NCBI GenBank assembly: GCA_963169135.1
Contig: CAUJEQ010000068.1
Location: 1-8,164 of the forward strand
DNA length: 8,164 nt
Direction: 5' to 3'
From: Chloroflexota bacterium
Lineage (GTDB): Bacteria; Chloroflexota; Dehalococcoidia; Tepidiformales; Tepidiformaceae
Positions within the stretch are counted from its first letter, which is position 1. Each line of letters starts with the position of its first letter. The notes beneath the pieces were generated by a model that had not been told where the DNA came from, searched no databases, and saw only the letters and a program-made list of their open reading frames with translations. Of this stretch, positions 6,370 through 8,164 are shown one piece after another. The translations under genes and the position numbers were made by a program.

Positions 6370-6396
6370 AGTATACGCGATAGGGGGGGGTGTCAA
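6370..6396 (-). promoter_or_regulatory. Strong sigma-70-like promoter with a C8 run in the spacer
   Basis: On the minus strand TTGACA (6396-6391) is a perfect -35 and TATACT (6375-6370) a five-of-six -10. The spacer is 15 bases, CCCCCCCC followed by TATCGCG, shorter than the ideal 17. Transcription should begin near 6363, one to three bases before the ATG at 6361. The run of eight C (6390-6383) within the spacer could change length by slippage and bring the spacing to 16-17, so promoter strength could switch. Confidence 0.7.
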
Positions 6397-6412
6397 TACC
6401 TTCCGGGGATAC

Positions 6413-6559
6413 CTAGTCGGCGAAACGGTCCGTGGCCGCGACGATTGCCTCCGTCATGCCGGGCTCGGCGCTGGAGTGCCCCGAGCGCTCGACGATGACC
6501 ATCTCGCTGCCGGGCCAGGCGCGCGCAAGCCGCCACGCGGTCTCGATCGGGCTGCTGAT
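6413..6559 (-). pseudogene. Truncated duplicate of the 3' end of proline iminopeptidase
   Basis: Bases 6420-6559 match 7177-7316 inside pip at 136 of 140 positions, without gaps and in the same orientation. The frame is intact: it reads from ISSPIETAW through the catalytic-histidine box SGHSS to DRFAD, then TAG at 6415-6413. Three of the four differences make two residue changes (Q to R, Q to R in AWQLAQAW) and all cluster near the left end in protein terms; the last 100 bases of the match are identical. It has no start codon of its own and lacks the Ser and Asp of the triad, so it is not a working enzyme. It is a remnant of a tandem duplication or of a displaced gene end. Confidence 0.85.
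6420..6559. repeat. Direct repeat, left copy (partner 7177-7316)
   Basis: This 140-base repeat is offset by 757 bases from its partner in pip and brackets the SnoaL-like gene. Weaker matching continues past it: CCGGAAGGT plus a TTGxCA -35 box follow on the minus strand in both copies (6406-6391 and 7151-7138). This suggests that the promoter region was part of the original duplication. Confidence 0.85.
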
Positions 6560-6658
6560 CTGCCAGATCAAGGATCAAGCAGCGGCGAACCGCTACCAGG
6601 GTGGCCCTTGACTCGAAATGTGCCGCAGCAACCGCCGCTCATGATGGATGGCAACAGG

Positions 6659-7084
6659 CTACGCGCCCGGCAGCGGCCACCCGAGCTGGGTGAACATGTC
6701 AAGGTTGTCCCAGTAGGCGCGGTTCGAAACCAGGAGACCGTCCCTTGCCTCGGCGATGGTCGCGCACGGGAGTACTCCCTTCCGGCCCGTTGGCGGAATC
6801 GTCGAACCGTCCGGCAGCGGGAAGGGCACGGTGTGCGTGGTGGTCCACGTGCATTCCGTCACGACGTGGTCACCGGAGCTGATCACCTTCTGCACATCGA
6901 GTCGTCCGTCGGGGAAGACCGCCCACTCGGCCTTGAAGAAGGCAATCGTTTCCTCCGCGCCATCAACGACAGTGCCAGGTCGTTCGTAGTGGAAGTCGGG
7001 AGCCATGACAGAACGCATCCCTCCCTCATCACGGTCGTTCATCGCGCGGAACCATGCCGTCATGAGTTCTGCCGACTCTGCCAT
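6659..7084 (-). CDS. SnoaL-like / NTF2-fold protein, ester-cyclase type
   Basis: This 141-residue cytoplasmic protein has the single-domain NTF2-like cone fold. The first helix is ESAELMTAWFRAMNDRDEGGM, followed by 'VMAPDFHYERPG' and a fold-typical 'F..EWAVFPDGRLDVQKVISSGDHVVTECTWTTTH' pattern. The closing 'GLLVSNRAYWDNLDMFTQLG' is characteristic of SnoaL-like polyketide-cyclase/ester-cyclase relatives. Members range from true cyclases and isomerases to proteins of unknown substrate, so the reaction cannot be stated. The ATG has GGGAG eight bases upstream and a promoter behind it. It lies between the two copies of the duplicated pip end, so it seems to have arrived with, or been trapped by, that rearrangement. 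Confidence 0.85.
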   Translation of the reverse strand: MAESAELMTAWFRAMNDRDEGGMRSVMAPDFHYERPGTVVDGAEETIAFFKAEWAVFPDGRLDVQKVISSGDHVVTECTWTTTHTVPFPLPDGSTIPPTGRKGVLPCATIAEARDGLLVSNRAYWDNLDMFTQLGWPLPGA

Positions 7085-7114
7085 CTTGCGCTCTCCCGGC
7101 TTGTGATGACGTGG

Positions 7115-7143
7115 ATACTAGTGATGCGAATGAAGGATGGCAA
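7115..7143 (-). promoter_or_regulatory. Probable promoter of the SnoaL-like gene
   Basis: TTGCCA (7143-7138) and TAGTAT (7120-7115) are spaced by 17 bases on the minus strand. The -35 differs from consensus by one base; the -10 matches at four of six. It starts nine bases past the pip stop, so the SnoaL-like gene can be transcribed on its own. The 7085-7114 remainder is leader sequence with the Shine-Dalgarno. Confidence 0.5.
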
Positions 7144-7151
7144 CCTTCCGG

Positions 7152-8126
7152 TTACGCGTGTTCAGGAGAGGTCGCCGCGAAACGGTCCGTGGCCGCGACG
7201 ATTGCCTCCGTCATGCCGGGCTCGGCGCTGGAGTGCCCCGAGCGCTCGACGATGACCATCTCGCTGCCGGGCCAGGCTTGCGCGAGCTGCCACGCGGTCT
7301 CGATCGGGCTGCTGATGTCGAGCCGCCCGTGTATCAGGACGCCCGGGATTCCGGACAACCTGCCGGCGTCGCGCAACAGCTGGCCGTCCTCGAGCCAGGC
7401 GTTGTGGCGGAAGTAGTGCGTGACGATGCGCGCGAACGCCATCCGGAAGCGCGCGTCCGCGTACCGCGGGTTGGGCCCGGCCTCCGGGTCCGTCGCGACG
7501 ACGGCGTCTTCCCACGCGCACCAGCCGGCGGCTGCCGTTTCGCACACCGTCGGGTCCGGGTGTTCGAGCAGGCGCGCGTAGGCCTCGACCAGGTTTCCGT
7601 TGCGTTCCGCCGGGGGCACGCCGTCGCGGAAGCGCTCCCACGCCCCCGGGAAGAACCTCCCCGCGCCGTGGTAGAGCCAGTCTATCTCGGCCGGCCGGGT
7701 GGTGGTGACCGCGGCGAGCACGATTTCGGACACTTTCCCCGGGTGGGACTCCGCATAGGCCAGGGCGAGCGTCGACCCCCACGACATCCCGAAAACGAGC
7801 CACCGGTCAATGCCAAGCGTCGTCCGGAGCAGTTCGATGTCGGTCAGGAGGTGAGGCGTCGTGTTCGCGTCGAGGTTGGTCGCGGGGTCGCTCGCGTGGG
7901 GGGTGCTCCGGCCGCAATTGCGCTGGTCGAACAGGACGATGCGGTAGCGCGCGGGGTCGAAGAATCGCCGCATGCCGGGTGTGCAGCCGGAGCCAGGCCC
8001 GCCGTGGAGCACGAGCGCTGGCGTGCCCTGCGGGTTTCCGCAGGCCTCCCAGTAGAGCCGGTTGCCATCACCCACGTCGAGCATGCCGTGGGCGTGAGGC
8101 TCGATGGGGGGATAGAGGGCGGTCAT
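7152..8126 (-). CDS. pip: Proline iminopeptidase, alpha/beta-hydrolase family S33
   Basis: This 324-residue cytoplasmic enzyme releases N-terminal proline from peptides. The alpha/beta-hydrolase core shows HGGPG (oxyanion region, 41-45), DQRNCGRS (67-74), the nucleophile Ser115 in GMSWGS, Asp270 in HGRLD and His298 in SGHSS. The N-terminus LYPPIEPHAHGMLDVGDGNRLYWE is the usual opening of the family, which fixes the start at the ATG at 8126, with AAGGA five bases upstream. An in-frame ATG at 8156 would add ten residues without a better signal. In the DQRGxGxS box the usual Gly-Ala/Cys is Asn-Cys here. Its last ~150 bases are duplicated at 6413-6559. It complements the Xaa-Pro peptidase elsewhere in the window in proline-peptide turnover. 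Confidence 0.95.
   Translation of the reverse strand: MTALYPPIEPHAHGMLDVGDGNRLYWEACGNPQGTPALVLHGGPGSGCTPGMRRFFDPARYRIVLFDQRNCGRSTPHASDPATNLDANTTPHLLTDIELLRTTLGIDRWLVFGMSWGSTLALAYAESHPGKVSEIVLAAVTTTRPAEIDWLYHGAGRFFPGAWERFRDGVPPAERNGNLVEAYARLLEHPDPTVCETAAAGWCAWEDAVVATDPEAGPNPRYADARFRMAFARIVTHYFRHNAWLEDGQLLRDAGRLSGIPGVLIHGRLDISSPIETAWQLAQAWPGSEMVIVERSGHSSAEPGMTEAIVAATDRFAATSPEHA
7177..7316. repeat. Direct repeat, right copy, inside the pip 3' end
   Basis: This is the intact copy of the 140-base repeat, coding for pip from ISSPIETAW to near the C-terminus. Recombination with the left copy would delete 757 bases including the SnoaL-like gene and leave a full-length pip ending DRFAD. Confidence 0.85.
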
Positions 8127-8164
8127 GGGGATCCTTGGGCGGCCTGCCTGTCCCATTGTCCGCG

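Noticed and set aside
6393..6578. 61-codon minus-strand open frame as a small gene
   Set aside because: It is a wrong-frame reading of the duplicated pip end; the same odd peptide is read out of frame within pip.
6581..6594. AGCGG-CGAA-CCGCT hairpin as terminator of the SnoaL gene
   Set aside because: The stem is five pairs and no T-run follows on the minus strand; it is also adjacent to a tandem GATCAAG pair that looks like junction debris.
5741..7255. 504-codon plus-strand open frame
   Set aside because: It spans a promoter, the pip remnant and the SnoaL-like gene; no domain is visible.

Overview
The window is GC-rich (about two-thirds G+C by eye) and almost entirely coded on the minus strand; the one convincing plus-strand gene is a small carbonic anhydrase. 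The gene order aroQ - M24 aminopeptidase - efp with a probable xseA start beyond it, the Pro/Thr-rich secreted protein, and an EF-P of the type GRGSA at the loop tip all suggest a high-GC Chloroflexota bacterium. This is inference from gene content, not from a marker gene.

Layout, left to right: a 19-codon N-terminus of a minus-strand gene (probably xseA); a divergent gap holding a 20-bp palindrome; a plus-strand beta-carbonic anhydrase; then, on minus, efp, a Xaa-Pro peptidase and aroQ, tightly packed and probably co-transcribed (read aroQ to efp). A 193-bp spacer made of repeat sequence (7-bp tandem units plus a degenerate inverted repeat) separates aroQ from a Xer-type tyrosine recombinase, whose gene carries a palindromic REP-like element read in frame. 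Next come a secreted Thr/Pro-rich protein, a likely terminator, and a two-gene operon of single-pass membrane proteins of unknown function. That operon is preceded by a strong sigma-70-like promoter whose spacer contains a run of eight C.

The right end holds a SnoaL-like gene and a full proline iminopeptidase gene (pip). A second, truncated copy of the pip 3' end (140 bp, 136 identical) lies on the far side of the SnoaL gene, so that gene is bracketed by direct repeats. This is the clearest sign of rearrangement in the window.

Functionally the left half is housekeeping: translation (EF-P rescue of polyproline stalls), proline-peptide turnover, the shikimate pathway and chromosome dimer resolution. 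The right half is accessory: surface or membrane proteins of unknown role plus a small, rearranged metabolic locus. The most unusual observations are the homopolymer inside the promoter spacer of the membrane-protein operon, the duplicated pip terminus flanking SnoaL, the in-frame palindromic element in the recombinase, and the arginine at the EF-P modification site.
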